A DNA stretch of 13,931 bases from Halanaerobiales bacterium (GCA_016278415.1 JADQBV010000352.1:1-13931); one strand, 5' to 3'. Shown: positions 1 to 8,456, counted from the first letter of the stretch. A program made the numbers and translations. Notes: a model not told the origin generated them from the letters alone.

Positions 1-1425
1 TTTCAAGTTCTTTTTAGCAATCTGGAAGCAAGGGATGCCAATGCTATTGTCCAGAGGTTAGAAGAAAGTGGAACACCTTACCGTCTTGAGAATGAAGGTA
101 GAACTATACTTGTTTCTTCAGATGTTGTACATCCAACACGATTGCAAATGGCTGGAGAAGGTCTGCCCTCACAAGGTGTTGTTGGTTTTGAAATATTTGA
201 TCAAAGTAGTTTTGGAACTACAGATTTTGAGCGTAGGGTAAATTTTTATAGGGCAATAGGTGGTGAACTTAGTCGTTCTATACAGGGTATTAATGCTGTA
301 GATTACGCCAGGGTTCAGATAACAGCACCTAGAGAGAGTATTTTTGCTGAAGAAGAACAAGCGGCTGAAGCATCGGTATTACTAAGGATCTTGCCAGGTT
401 ATAGAATGCAAGAAAGCCAGGTGAGGGCTATAGCTAATTTGGTGGCAAGTAGTGTTCAAGGTCTTGAACCCAGTAATGTTACTATAATTGATACAGATGG
501 TAACCTACTAACAAGTAGTGCAGATGCCGGTGATGGTTTCTTAAACAGCCAAACTACCATGAATCAATTTGAAATAGAAAGAAATTTTGCTGAGGGTTTA
601 AGAAAGGATTTAAAAATCCTGTTAAGTAAAGTATTAGGACCTGATAATTATACGATACAGGTTAAGGCAAAGCTAAATTTTGACCAGCATGAAGTTGAGA
701 CTAAGGAATATACGCCAGTGGTTGGCGATGAAGGGATAGTAAGAAGTAGACAGGAACAAAGTGAATTATATCAAGGTTCGGCTAATGAAGGGGGAGTCCC
801 TGGAACTGCCTCTAATATACCTCAATATCAAAATGTAGAGGGCCAAAGTGGCAATGGACAATATGAAAGTTCTGATACAGTAACTAACTATGAGATTAAT
901 GAAAAAATCGAACGGCACGTCTATGCACCTGGTGAAGTTGAACGTATCTCCGTTGCAGTTGTAGTTAATGAAAACCTTGATGAGGAGAACATAGAGAAAA
1001 TCCAGAATGTAGTACAGGCAGCTATTGGTTATAATACAGAACGTGGTGATCTCGTAACTGTTACGAATCTAGCCTTTGATAATAGTCTCGAAAAAGAGAT
1101 AGCACAAGCGGAAGCTGCTGCATTAGAAGCAGGTAGAAATAGAACATACTTATATGCAGGACTTATAATTTTTGTATTTATTTTATTCTTTATTTTATTT
1201 AGAATGATGAAAGGTTCTATGGAACCAGTTAGCGAAGATGTCATACCTGGTAAAGCTATTGACTATATGGTTGATGAAGACCTTGAAGATGAGGTTGCTG
1301 CAACTAAAGGGCTAACCAAGGAAGAAAAAGAAAGAAAAAGATTACGTGAAAGTGTTGCCAAAACAGTTTCAGATAAACCTGAAGATGTTGCCCAATTGTT
1401 AAAGAGTTGGTTGCAAGAGGATTGA
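1..1425 (+). CDS. fliF: Flagellar MS-ring protein FliF (5' end missing)
   Basis: FliF forms the membrane-embedded MS ring on which the rotor and the export gate are built. The frame is open from the first base of the window, and the first codons (FQVLFSNLEARDANAIVQRL) are already typical of FliF, so the gene starts upstream and the N-terminal transmembrane helix plus a few dozen residues are missing. The 474-codon fragment contains the ring-building motif region (AGEGLPSQG near codon 51), the conserved segment GVPGTASNIPQYQN near codons 266-279, and ERHVYAPGEVERISVAVVV before the second membrane helix (about codons 381-403). The cytoplasmic tail ends with DKPEDVAQLLKSWLQED, the conserved FliG-binding peptide. 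An internal ATG at 142 lies inside the conserved domain and is not the real start. fliG follows after 18 bases. Identification is secure. Confidence 0.97.
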   Translation, partial: FQVLFSNLEARDANAIVQRLEESGTPYRLENEGRTILVSSDVVHPTRLQMAGEGLPSQGVVGFEIFDQSSFGTTDFERRVNFYRAIGGELSRSIQGINAVDYARVQITAPRESIFAEEEQAAEASVLLRILPGYRMQESQVRAIANLVASSVQGLEPSNVTIIDTDGNLLTSSADAGDGFLNSQTTMNQFEIERNFAEGLRKDLKILLSKVLGPDNYTIQVKAKLNFDQHEVETKEYTPVVGDEGIVRSRQEQSELYQGSANEGGVPGTASNIPQYQNVEGQSGNGQYESSDTVTNYEINEKIERHVYAPGEVERISVAVVVNENLDEENIEKIQNVVQAAIGYNTERGDLVTVTNLAFDNSLEKEIAQAEAAALEAGRNRTYLYAGLIIFVFILFFILFRMMKGSMEPVSEDVIPGKAIDYMVDEDLEDEVAATKGLTKEEKERKRLRESVAKTVSDKPEDVAQLLKSWLQED

Positions 1426-1443
1426 TAGTAGGAGGATGGTAAT

Positions 1444-2448
1444 ATGCCTAGAAGGATGAAAGGAAAAAATAAAGCAGCAGTATTATTGGTAGCACTCGGC
1501 CCAGATCTTTCTGCCAAAATTTTCAAACATTTAAGTGATGAGGAAATAGAGGAATTAACACTAGAGATTGCTAATATGCAGCGTGTTAATCCAGATATGA
1601 AATATGATATATTAGAGGAGTTTCATCAGCTCTTAGAAGCTAAAGATTATATAAATAGGGGTGGAATAGAGTATGCCCGTGATGTCTTAAACAAGGCTGT
1701 TGGAGAGGAAAAGGCTAATGGCATTTTAGAAAGGCTTACAGCTACTTTACAGGTTAGACCCTTTGATGCAATTCGCAAGACAGATCCATCCCAATTACTA
1801 AACTTTATACAAAGTGAACACCCTCAGACTATTGCTATGGTATTGGCTTATCTCGATGCTAGTCATGCTTCCCATGTTCTTTCAGCATTACCACAGGATA
1901 TTCAAGCAGATGTATCCCGCCGTATTGCTATCATGGATAGGACTTCCCCAGATATTATAAAAGATGTTGAAGCAATCCTGGAACAGAAATTATCAGCTGT
2001 TGTTACAAACGAATATGCTAGTACTGGTGGTGTTGAGTCCATAGTTAATATTTTAAATTCTGTAGATAGGGGAACTGAAAAGAATATCCTGGATCAGTTG
2101 GAAGAAGAGGATCCGGAACTAGCTGCAGAAATTAGGAAGCGTATGTTTGTATTTGAAGATATTATGTTACTTGATGAAAGGGCAGTACAGTTAGTAATGC
2201 GTCAGGTTGATACCCATGATGTTGCCCTTGCTTTGAAAACAGCTAGTGACGATGTAGAAAATAAAATTATGAGTAATATGTCCAAGAGAGCTGCTGAGAT
2301 GTTGAAAGAAGATATAGAGTTTATGGGACCAGTCAGGCTACGTGAAGTAGAGGAAGCCCAACAACGTATAGTTAATGTTATAAGGCAGTTGGAAGACAGT
2401 GGAGAGATTGTAGTCGCTAGAGGAGGGGAGAGTGAGGTGATTGTCTAA
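1444..2448 (+). CDS. fliG: Flagellar motor switch protein FliG
   Basis: FliG is the rotor protein that contacts the stator; it sits on the cytoplasmic face of FliF and carries FliM. At 334 residues it has the usual family length. The N-terminal FliF-binding domain (about 1-105) is followed by the middle domain with the EHPQ motif at 125-128, the hinge MFVF at 234-237, and the C-terminal torque domain (about 240-334) whose charged helix region includes DERAVQLVMRQVDTHDVALA and later K/R/D/E-rich segments. These residues normally pair electrostatically with the MotA cytoplasmic loop. GGAGG at 1431-1435 supports the ATG at 1444. The end overlaps the TTG start of fliH by 8 bases, implying translational coupling. 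I see nothing unusual in the domain set. Confidence 0.97.
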   Translation: MPRRMKGKNKAAVLLVALGPDLSAKIFKHLSDEEIEELTLEIANMQRVNPDMKYDILEEFHQLLEAKDYINRGGIEYARDVLNKAVGEEKANGILERLTATLQVRPFDAIRKTDPSQLLNFIQSEHPQTIAMVLAYLDASHASHVLSALPQDIQADVSRRIAIMDRTSPDIIKDVEAILEQKLSAVVTNEYASTGGVESIVNILNSVDRGTEKNILDQLEEEDPELAAEIRKRMFVFEDIMLLDERAVQLVMRQVDTHDVALALKTASDDVENKIMSNMSKRAAEMLKEDIEFMGPVRLREVEEAQQRIVNVIRQLEDSGEIVVARGGESEVIV

Positions 2449-3214
2449 AGTTATTAAGGCTTCCCAAATAACAGGAGAATATAATTTGGAAGAGAACAAC
2501 TATCTCAAAAAGGTTAAGCATTTAGAAGAAGAATCTTCTCAAGAAAAAGAGATAAATAGAGATGATCTTACAGAAGAAGAGACAGAGATTATTGATGAAA
2601 TAATTCTTGAGGCCAAATCTCAAGCTGCTGCAATTATAGAAGAAGCTGAAAAGGATGCAAAAGATATTAAAAATCAGCTAGATCAAGAAACAGAGGAAGC
2701 TTATCAGAAGGGATTTGAAAAGGGATATCAAGAGGGCCTAGAAAAGGGTGCTATAGAAGGAGAGAAAAAAACCCTTGATGAACTTAAGATTTTACTTGAA
2801 TCTTTCGATAAGATTATTAAGACTACAAAGAGTGAGTTAGATAATAGTGTTGAAAATTTACAGGCTGACCTTATAAGTATGGCAGTACAGATATCAAGTA
2901 AAATTGTGGCTGCTCAAATGGAATTGAAGCCTGAACTAATAAATGAGATAGTATTTGATATGTTAAAGGTATTAACAGATATAGATGAACTAACCATACA
3001 CATAGATGGACAACTATTACAATATATTAATGACGAAGAGTTAAAATCAGAATTTATGAAACAGACTATTAATTTTATTGGCGATAATAATTTGAAGCCA
3101 GGGGATTGCATTATAGAAACTAACTTTGGCGGCAAAGATGCTACTATAGAAAATAAATTAAATCTATTAGAGCGAGAACTATTAAAAGGGGCAGGTTTTA
3201 ATGAAGAAGATTGA
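2441..3214 (+). CDS. fliH: Flagellar assembly protein FliH (export ATPase regulator)
   Basis: FliH is the peripheral stalk-like partner that holds the FliI ATPase at the export gate and restrains its activity. The predicted 257-residue protein starts with TTG (MSKVIKASQI, a typical FliH beginning), supported by AGGAGGGG at 2421-2428 and an 8-base overlap with fliG. The N-terminal part is acidic and likely coiled coil. Residues 91-107 form a perfect GxxxG ladder (glycines at 91, 95, 99, 103 and 107), a known FliH hallmark. The C-terminal half (about 130-257) resembles the FliH/V-ATPase subunit E-like domain, with the ending LKPGDCIIETNFGGKDATIE. It overlaps fliI by 14 bases. Sequence conservation in this family is low, but motif, length and position agree. 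Confidence 0.93.
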   Translation: MSKVIKASQITGEYNLEENNYLKKVKHLEEESSQEKEINRDDLTEEETEIIDEIILEAKSQAAAIIEEAEKDAKDIKNQLDQETEEAYQKGFEKGYQEGLEKGAIEGEKKTLDELKILLESFDKIIKTTKSELDNSVENLQADLISMAVQISSKIVAAQMELKPELINEIVFDMLKVLTDIDELTIHIDGQLLQYINDEELKSEFMKQTINFIGDNNLKPGDCIIETNFGGKDATIENKLNLLERELLKGAGFNEED

Positions 3215-4511
3215 CCTGAGTTCTTTAACTAGTAAAATTGATGATATTGAGATTACAAGTAACTTTGGCCGTATTAAGAGAGTGGTAGGTCTGGTTATAG
3301 AATCAGAGGGACCACAGGCCAGTATTGGAGAAATTTGTTTAGTAAAAACAGCTAAGAAAACCATAACTACTGAAGTAGTTGGTTTTGATAATAATAGGGT
3401 TTTATTAATGCCTATCGGTGAAATGGAGGGTATAAATCCTGGGGCTCGCGTTATTGCAACTGGTGAAAAACTAAAAGTGAAGGTTGGCCATGGATTACTA
3501 GGTCAAATTCTTGACGGACTTGGTAAACCACTACAGAAGGCTGGTAGAATGCAGTCTGGCTTCATTGAAGCGCCAGTAATGGCAGCACCACCAGACCCTT
3601 TAATGAGGGAACGCATAAAAGAGCCTTTAAGCCTAGGAATCAGGTGTATAGATGGTCTATTAACCTGCGGCCGTGGCCAAAGAGTTGGTATATTCGCCGG
3701 TAGTGGTGTAGGTAAAAGTACATTAATGGGTATGGTAGCCCGAAACACCGAAGCAGATATCAATGTAATAGGACTAGTTGGCGAGAGGGGTCGAGAAGTA
3801 AAGGATTTTATTGAAAGAGACCTTGGTGAAGAGGGATTAAAACGCTCAGTAGTAGTTGTGGCAACCTCTGATAAGCCAGCCCTTGTCAGGGTGAAAGCGG
3901 CTCATGTGACAACGGCTATCGCAGAATACTTCCGTGATCAAGGCCTTAATGTTCTAATGATGATGGACTCTGTGACCAGAGTGGCCATGGCTTTACGAGA
4001 AGTTGGCTTAGCAGTAGGAGAACCACCAGCGACCAGGGGATATCCACCATCTGTTTTTGCAGAACTCCCTAAGCTCCTTGAAAGAACAGGAACTAACGAA
4101 AGTGGTGCTATAACCGCTTTATATACTGTTCTAGTAGAGGGTGATGACTTTAATGAACCTATCTCAGATACAGTTAGGGGTATATTAGATGGTCACATAG
4201 GACTTTCCAGGGATTTAGCCGCTAAGAATCACTATCCTGCTATAGATGTATTAGATAGTGTAAGTAGGGTTATGACAGAGATTGCAGATCAGGAACACCA
4301 ACAGGCAGCAGGAGAGTTTAAACGTATGTTATCAGATTACAGAGAAGCTGAAGACTTGATAAATATAGGTGCCTATCAAGCTGGAAGTAATCCGGCTGTA
4401 GATAGAGCCCTTGCAAAAATAAAAAACATGAGAGATTACCTGCAGCAGGGAATAGAAGAAAAAGTTGAACTGGATGAAGCAGTCAACCATCTTAAGACAA
4501 TTGTGCAGTAA
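3201..4511 (+). CDS. fliI: Flagellum-specific export ATPase FliI
   Basis: FliI is the hexameric cytoplasmic ATPase that unfolds and delivers flagellar export substrates; it is related to the F1-ATPase beta subunit. The 436-residue protein has the normal length. Visible motifs are Walker A AGSGVGKS (166-173), the GERGREV segment with the catalytic glutamate (194-200), Walker B VLMMMDS (251-257), and ATRGYPPSVFAELPKLLERTG (277-297), which is diagnostic of the FliI/SctN family. The ATG at 3201 is inside the end of fliH and is preceded by AAAAGGGG at 3184-3191, so translation of the two is probably coupled. The C-terminus (about 365-436) is the helical domain that contacts FliJ and export substrates in relatives. 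All expected catalytic residues are present. Confidence 0.98.
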   Translation: MKKIDLSSLTSKIDDIEITSNFGRIKRVVGLVIESEGPQASIGEICLVKTAKKTITTEVVGFDNNRVLLMPIGEMEGINPGARVIATGEKLKVKVGHGLLGQILDGLGKPLQKAGRMQSGFIEAPVMAAPPDPLMRERIKEPLSLGIRCIDGLLTCGRGQRVGIFAGSGVGKSTLMGMVARNTEADINVIGLVGERGREVKDFIERDLGEEGLKRSVVVVATSDKPALVRVKAAHVTTAIAEYFRDQGLNVLMMMDSVTRVAMALREVGLAVGEPPATRGYPPSVFAELPKLLERTGTNESGAITALYTVLVEGDDFNEPISDTVRGILDGHIGLSRDLAAKNHYPAIDVLDSVSRVMTEIADQEHQQAAGEFKRMLSDYREAEDLINIGAYQAGSNPAVDRALAKIKNMRDYLQQGIEEKVELDEAVNHLKTIVQ

Positions 4512-4538
4512 ACATTCTTTATTCAGGAGTGAGGGAAA

Positions 4539-4982
4539 ATGAAAAAATTCAAATTCAAACTGAATAAAGTATTGGAAGTAAGGCAAATAGAGGAAGACCA
4601 GGCTCAACAACTCCTAATAGAGGCTCAAGAAAAAGAAAAAAGAATTAAAGAAGAGATTTTAGGTCTCCAGGATAAGCAAAATGACCTTTATCAATATTTA
4701 AGGAATAGTGAAGGAATAACATTGGAAGAAAATTTACTTTATAGGAAATTTATACAAATAAATCGTCAGAATATCAAAGATGGCGAAAAAAGTCTATTGG
4801 CACAACAAGAAGAAGTCCGTCTTGTTAGGGGGGACTTCCTGGAAAAAAGGAAGAAGCGAGAGGTCTTAGAAAAATTAAAAGAAAAAAATTATAAACGCCA
4901 TTATAAAGAAATGTTACTTAAGGAACAAAAGGTTTTAGATGAGATAGGTAATAGAGCACAGGGCATAAGGGGGTATAATTAA
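4539..4982 (+). CDS. fliJ: Flagellar export chaperone/stalk protein FliJ
   Basis: FliJ is a small coiled-coil protein that inserts into the FliI hexamer like the gamma subunit of F1-ATPase and links it to the export gate FlhA. The product is 147 residues, the usual size, is highly charged (K, E, Q, R), and has no membrane segment or signal peptide. Its start, KFKFKLNKVLEVRQIEEDQA, is typical: FliJ proteins open with a basic F-x-L-x-x-V-L-x-x-R pattern. Nearly the whole chain looks able to form two long antiparallel helices. AGGAG at 4525-4529 supports the ATG. Its position directly after fliI is the standard one. The family is poorly conserved in sequence, so the call rests on pattern, size and context. 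Confidence 0.93.
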   Translation: MKKFKFKLNKVLEVRQIEEDQAQQLLIEAQEKEKRIKEEILGLQDKQNDLYQYLRNSEGITLEENLLYRKFIQINRQNIKDGEKSLLAQQEEVRLVRGDFLEKRKKREVLEKLKEKNYKRHYKEMLLKEQKVLDEIGNRAQGIRGYN

Positions 4983-4985
4983 GAA

Positions 4986-5513
4986 ATGAAGGCTTTCTTA
5001 TATATTTTTTTAATTTTATTAGTTTTTATAGCAGGGATTTGGATTTTGAATAGTTTTGGTGTAGTTTCTGTTAAGGCCTGGGGTGAGGGTTTAATAACCA
5101 GCACGCCATTTTTAAAGGAATATGTAACAACTAATGAGAAATATACTCAGGTATCCAGTACCCTTGATCAACTTAACAAGGAAATTGAAGAAATCAAGGA
5201 AGAAAGAGATAACTTACAGAGACAGTATAGGGTTGCTGAAAAAACCATTGAAGAGCAGGGAACTAGAATTGAAGAGTTGGAAGGTGAGTTGGCGGTACTT
5301 AGCGACAATAAACTTAGTAAAGAAGAACGAATCAATAAATTAGTTGAAATATATGAAGAGATGGATCCAGAAAGCGCCGCTGAAATATTCCTTTCCTTAG
5401 ATGATGATATGGTCATTGATATATTGACTAATTTAAAAGCAGAAAAAGCAGCTGAAATATTGACTTCACTTCCTGCTGAGGAAGCAGCTAGATATTCTAA
5501 AGCTATTCAGTAA
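4986..5513 (+). CDS. ylxF: YlxF/MotE-like membrane protein with MgtE_N-type domain
   Basis: The 175-residue protein has an N-terminal membrane helix (about 3-22), a coiled coil (about 53-105, rich in E, K, Q and R) and a C-terminal helical repeat domain of the MgtE_N type (about 120-173). In the last part the pattern MDPESAAEIFLSLDDD...LTNLKAEKAAEILTSLPAEEAA is clearly visible. It lacks the transporter part of MgtE, so it is not a magnesium channel. The place between fliJ and fliK is that of B. subtilis ylxF, and the architecture matches MotE of alphaproteobacteria, a periplasmic chaperone of the stator protein MotC. Its role in Gram-positives is not established; an extracytoplasmic stator- or basal-body-associated role is an inference. 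AAGGGGGT at 4967-4974 precedes the ATG, three bases after the fliJ stop codon. Confidence 0.85.
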   Translation: MKAFLYIFLILLVFIAGIWILNSFGVVSVKAWGEGLITSTPFLKEYVTTNEKYTQVSSTLDQLNKEIEEIKEERDNLQRQYRVAEKTIEEQGTRIEELEGELAVLSDNKLSKEERINKLVEIYEEMDPESAAEIFLSLDDDMVIDILTNLKAEKAAEILTSLPAEEAARYSKAIQ

Positions 5514-5570
5514 CTTCAATCAACATATGAATATCAGGAGAACAGATAAGGTTTAGTATATTTAAAAAAT

Positions 5571-5600
5571 GTTTCTTGCAGCAGGAAAACTCTTTTATTT
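5571..5600 (+). terminator. Possible weak hairpin with U-rich tail ahead of fliK
   Basis: In the 116-base gap between the ylxF-like gene and fliK, bases 5571-5590 can fold into an 8-bp stem with one bulged A and a 3-base loop (GTTT/AAAC, then CTTG/CAGG with a G-U pair). It is followed by TCTTTTATTT at 5591-5600. That is the layout of an intrinsic terminator, but the stem is weak and AT-rich. It could act as a partial terminator or attenuator, or be chance. No promoter is evident after it. Confidence 0.25.
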
Positions 5601-5622
5601 ACTCTATATAAATACTAATTTG

Positions 5623-5641
5623 AAAGGAGGTGAGAGTAATA
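5623..5641 (+). promoter_or_regulatory. fliK ribosome binding site, with apparent ATA start codon
   Basis: AAAGGAGGTGA at 5623-5633 is an almost perfect complement of the 16S rRNA 3' end. The only standard in-frame start near it is a GTG at 5630 that lies inside this site and so cannot be used with it. The codon at the ideal distance, 5 bases after the motif, is ATA at 5639-5641. The next in-frame ATG is at 5660, too far for this site. This site therefore suggests a rare ATA start, or a local sequence error. Confidence 0.5.
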
Positions 5642-7801
5642 AGAGCTGCATTTGGAACAATGATTACAAATGAAAACAATAATAATTTTGGAAGAAATAC
5701 TAGTAATGAAGCCACTTCATCAGAAGAGAGTTTCAATTCAATATTTGCTAAAGTAACTTCACTTGGTAAAAAGCTGAACAGTGGAGCATCATCAGGAAAT
5801 GGGGCAGCAAAAAAGTTTAGCAAGAAACCTGCAGAACTTACTGAAGTAGAAGTAAAAAAATTACTTGAATCTACTGACCTTCAGAAAGAGGGTATAAATG
5901 AGTTAGATATATTGAAACTTCTGCAATTAGTAAAGCTTAAGACTAAGGATTTTACTAAGCAAGTGGATACAAAAGGTGAAACACTTGATGAAGCTGGTTT
6001 GAAAGAAAAGATTAATTCTTTGAACTTGCTATTGGAATCAGAGCAATCATCACCAAAGAAAAAATATACTGATAATAATAATTCGCAGTATAGGACAGAT
6101 AAAGCTGTAGATCAAGCAGTGGATAAGTTGATAGCAGATTTTTTTAGTAAAAATAAGCCAGTTAACTTCCCTAATGAAGGAAAAACAGCTAAAGGTGATT
6201 TTCAAAATGCCCTTTTTAATGACCAGGACAATTTGCTAGATAAAAATATAGGGACAAGCATTTTGGAAAATGTTAGTAATTCATTAAAGGGTCTTGGAGA
6301 ATTATTGAAAGAGTTAAAACTGGACAAAAGTAAATTAGATTTAAAGACAGCTGGTTTTGATCAAAAGAAATTAAGCGATTTAGTGAAGGAAGCTATTAAA
6401 TTTGAATCTAATGTTAAAGATAATCACTTATCAGGAAATAAGAATAAAGATAACCTGGATTATCTGCCATCTAGAAATCGATCGGAGCAGTCTTTAAAAG
6501 AAAAAATACCTACAAAAGCCAGTCTAAATGACTTAGTAGAATTTTTTTCAAAACTGGAAAGTATGAGTACGAAAAAAGCCCAGAGAATTTCTGGCAATGA
6601 CTTTAGAACTCAACAGTCCAGACTGCTACAATTGCAATTAGCACTTGATAATAAATCCCATGGAGAGTTTGGCAAAGAGCTAAGTGCAAAAGGGGAAGGC
6701 AAGCAAGTAAATATACTCGGTGATTTAGTTAATCTAGATAAGAATGGCGAGACTTCCAAAAAAGTCGTAAAAAACGAACCCATAGTTATAGCTAAAAATC
6801 GCGATATAGCTGGGTTACAAACCACCGTTAAAAGCGAGGTTGACCCTTTTTTAAATCAAAAAAGTAAGTTTGGTCAACAAACTAATGAAAAACCGAGTGA
6901 GAATCTCTTTTTTAAAGCTAAAGAAAGCACAAATAGTAAACAAATCAAAGGTGATCAGCTAGAAAATTCTATATTTAGTTCTAGAAAGAGTGTTAGCGAT
7001 AATCTGCAAATATCCAAAGACTTCAAAAAAATACCTATAGAAAATAGTTTAAAAAAGGAAGTTGCAGATAATAAACAGGCTAAAGTTACTAATCTAAAAG
7101 CTGAACCACAGAAAATTTCCACGTCTTCATCAAAAGGCTTTAATAGTCTTCTTTTCTCACAGCAAGACAAGGATAATAGGGGCTTTGGAGAAAACTTGGT
7201 AGCTAGTAAGGCTAAGGAAAGTAATGAAAAGAATATTAATTCTTTGGCAGGGGAATTTGGTCAGGTAAAAGAAAATACTATTAAAAGTAATCCTGTTAAA
7301 GTGAAACAGACTAGTAATACTCAGCAAAGTGATATCTATGATCAAGTTGCTAAAAATTTAGAGTCATTCCGAAGAATAGGCAAAAATCGAATAGAAATAC
7401 AATTAGAACCTGAGTCTTTGGGTAAAGTGAAGTTAAGCTTAAAAGTTGAGGATGGAAGGGTATCTGTACAGTTTAAAGTTGATAGTTCCTTAGTTAAGGG
7501 TCAATTAGAACAGAGCATACATTTACTTAAAAACAATTTCTTGAAACAGGGATATAATGTAGACCATATTCAAGTAGAAACTAATAATCATGATACAGCC
7601 TTTCGGCAGCAAGGTAATCCCCAACAACAGCAGCAGCAAAATGGCAATCAACAAGGACAACAGCATTCTAATTATGATGGGATGACAGCTGAAGAAATAT
7701 ATCAACTATTTCTGAAAGAGGAAGAATTAGAGATGGATATATTCTCTTATTATAAACAACAGAAATATGGCGACTTCCAAAAGTTAAATTATTTAGCTTA
7801 A
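5639..7801 (+). CDS. fliK: Flagellar hook-length control protein FliK (unusually long)
   Basis: FliK is the secreted ruler that measures hook length and switches the export gate from hook to filament substrates. The C-terminal Flg_hook domain lies at about 7360-7590, with IEIQLEPESLGKVKLSLKVE matching the family core and a following GRVSVQFKV strand. Upstream is a long region of about 570 residues, rich in K, N, S, Q and D, low in complexity, as in other FliK ruler parts. Downstream a glutamine-rich stretch (about 7615-7665, including six consecutive Q) precedes a short acidic end. With about 720 residues it is clearly longer than B. subtilis FliK (roughly 490) or Salmonella FliK (405). The start is uncertain: the frame opens from a GTG at 5630 inside the ribosome binding site, and ATA at 5639 or ATG at 5660 are alternatives. 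Identity is secure from the C-terminal domain and context. Confidence 0.93.
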   Translation: MRAAFGTMITNENNNNFGRNTSNEATSSEESFNSIFAKVTSLGKKLNSGASSGNGAAKKFSKKPAELTEVEVKKLLESTDLQKEGINELDILKLLQLVKLKTKDFTKQVDTKGETLDEAGLKEKINSLNLLLESEQSSPKKKYTDNNNSQYRTDKAVDQAVDKLIADFFSKNKPVNFPNEGKTAKGDFQNALFNDQDNLLDKNIGTSILENVSNSLKGLGELLKELKLDKSKLDLKTAGFDQKKLSDLVKEAIKFESNVKDNHLSGNKNKDNLDYLPSRNRSEQSLKEKIPTKASLNDLVEFFSKLESMSTKKAQRISGNDFRTQQSRLLQLQLALDNKSHGEFGKELSAKGEGKQVNILGDLVNLDKNGETSKKVVKNEPIVIAKNRDIAGLQTTVKSEVDPFLNQKSKFGQQTNEKPSENLFFKAKESTNSKQIKGDQLENSIFSSRKSVSDNLQISKDFKKIPIENSLKKEVADNKQAKVTNLKAEPQKISTSSSKGFNSLLFSQQDKDNRGFGENLVASKAKESNEKNINSLAGEFGQVKENTIKSNPVKVKQTSNTQQSDIYDQVAKNLESFRRIGKNRIEIQLEPESLGKVKLSLKVEDGRVSVQFKVDSSLVKGQLEQSIHLLKNNFLKQGYNVDHIQVETNNHDTAFRQQGNPQQQQQQNGNQQGQQHSNYDGMTAEEIYQLFLKEEELEMDIFSYYKQQKYGDFQKLNYLA

Positions 7802-7862
7802 TTTAATTTAATGACTAATTATCATGATTAAGGCAAATTTATTAAGCAATATAAGGTGATAA

Positions 7863-7903
7863 CCATTGATAGCCTGCATAATTTAATTCAATTGGCTTGA
7901 TGG
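7863..7903 (+). other. Imperfect hairpin in the fliK-flgD gap
   Basis: The 154-base gap between fliK and flgD contains CCATTGA at 7863-7869 and GCC at 7872-7874. These can pair with GGCTTGATGG at 7894-7903, giving about ten pairs with two G-U pairs and a two-base bulge, closing an AT-rich loop of 19 bases. No U-run follows, so it is not a terminator. It may be an mRNA processing or stabilising structure, or chance. I see no convincing promoter in this gap. Confidence 0.25.
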
Positions 7904-7955
7904 AAGAGTAACGTTGGCAAAGTGAAGATGAGTATCAATAGGAAGGAGGACCAAA

Positions 7956-8456
7956 ATGGTAAATGGATTAATGACACAGTTTGTACAAGAGACAGCTAAT
8001 GCAGTTCGTGAGCAAAACAAGTATACAACACAAACAAATCAACAATATAAGGCTACAGCTGCTGCCAATTCTGGTAATGGTGGTAGTAATCAAACTATAG
8101 CTGATGGTAATGAAAGTCTAGGTAAAGATTCTTTTTTGCAATTATTAGTTACTCAGCTGAGATACCAGGACCCACTTTCACCAATGGATAACAAGGCCTT
8201 CATATCTCAGATGGCACAGTTTAGTTCTTTAGAACAGATGAGTAATATGAACAAAAACATGGAGAGTTTTCTACGTGTTGAGTCATTGAGTCAAGGCGCT
8301 GCCATGGTTGGAAAGACAGTAGAGACTATAGATGCTGAAAGCGGTGAAGTAATTTCAGGAGAAGTCCAGAGGGTTTCATTTGAGGGTGGAGATGTTTTTG
8401 TATATCTTGATAATGACCTGAAAATAGATATTAATGATGTTACAGCAATACAATAA
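7956..8456 (+). CDS. flgD: Flagellar hook capping/assembly protein FlgD
   Basis: FlgD is exported and forms a temporary cap at the growing hook, directing FlgE assembly. The 166-residue protein has a polar, Q/N/T-rich N-terminus (about 1-52). The strongly conserved FlgD core at 56-98 follows: GKDSFLQLLVTQLRYQDPL, then PMDNKAFISQMAQFSSLEQM. The chain ends with a short beta-rich part (about 117-166) containing MVGKTVE. It is a compact FlgD, as in B. subtilis (about 140 residues), without the extended Ig/FnIII insert of enteric FlgD. AAGGAGG at 7943-7949, six bases before the ATG, supports the start. It follows fliK and precedes the TIGR02530-type gene and flgE, the typical hook cluster. Confidence 0.96.
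   Translation: MVNGLMTQFVQETANAVREQNKYTTQTNQQYKATAAANSGNGGSNQTIADGNESLGKDSFLQLLVTQLRYQDPLSPMDNKAFISQMAQFSSLEQMSNMNKNMESFLRVESLSQGAAMVGKTVETIDAESGEVISGEVQRVSFEGGDVFVYLDNDLKIDINDVTAIQ

Noticed and set aside
4986..5513. Magnesium transporter MgtE
   Set aside because: Only the MgtE_N-type helical repeat is present; the CBS and transmembrane channel domains are absent, and the context is flagellar.
5569..5673. Small ORF of 34 codons from ATG 5569 overlapping the start of fliK in another frame
   Set aside because: It has no good ribosome binding site, overlaps the strong fliK site, and shows no recognisable protein pattern. A leader peptide cannot be excluded but is unsupported.
7615..7665. Glutamine-rich run in FliK as a sign of a mobile repeat or frameshift
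   Set aside because: The frame continues correctly into the acidic C-terminus, and Q-rich stretches after the Flg_hook domain are not unusual for FliK.
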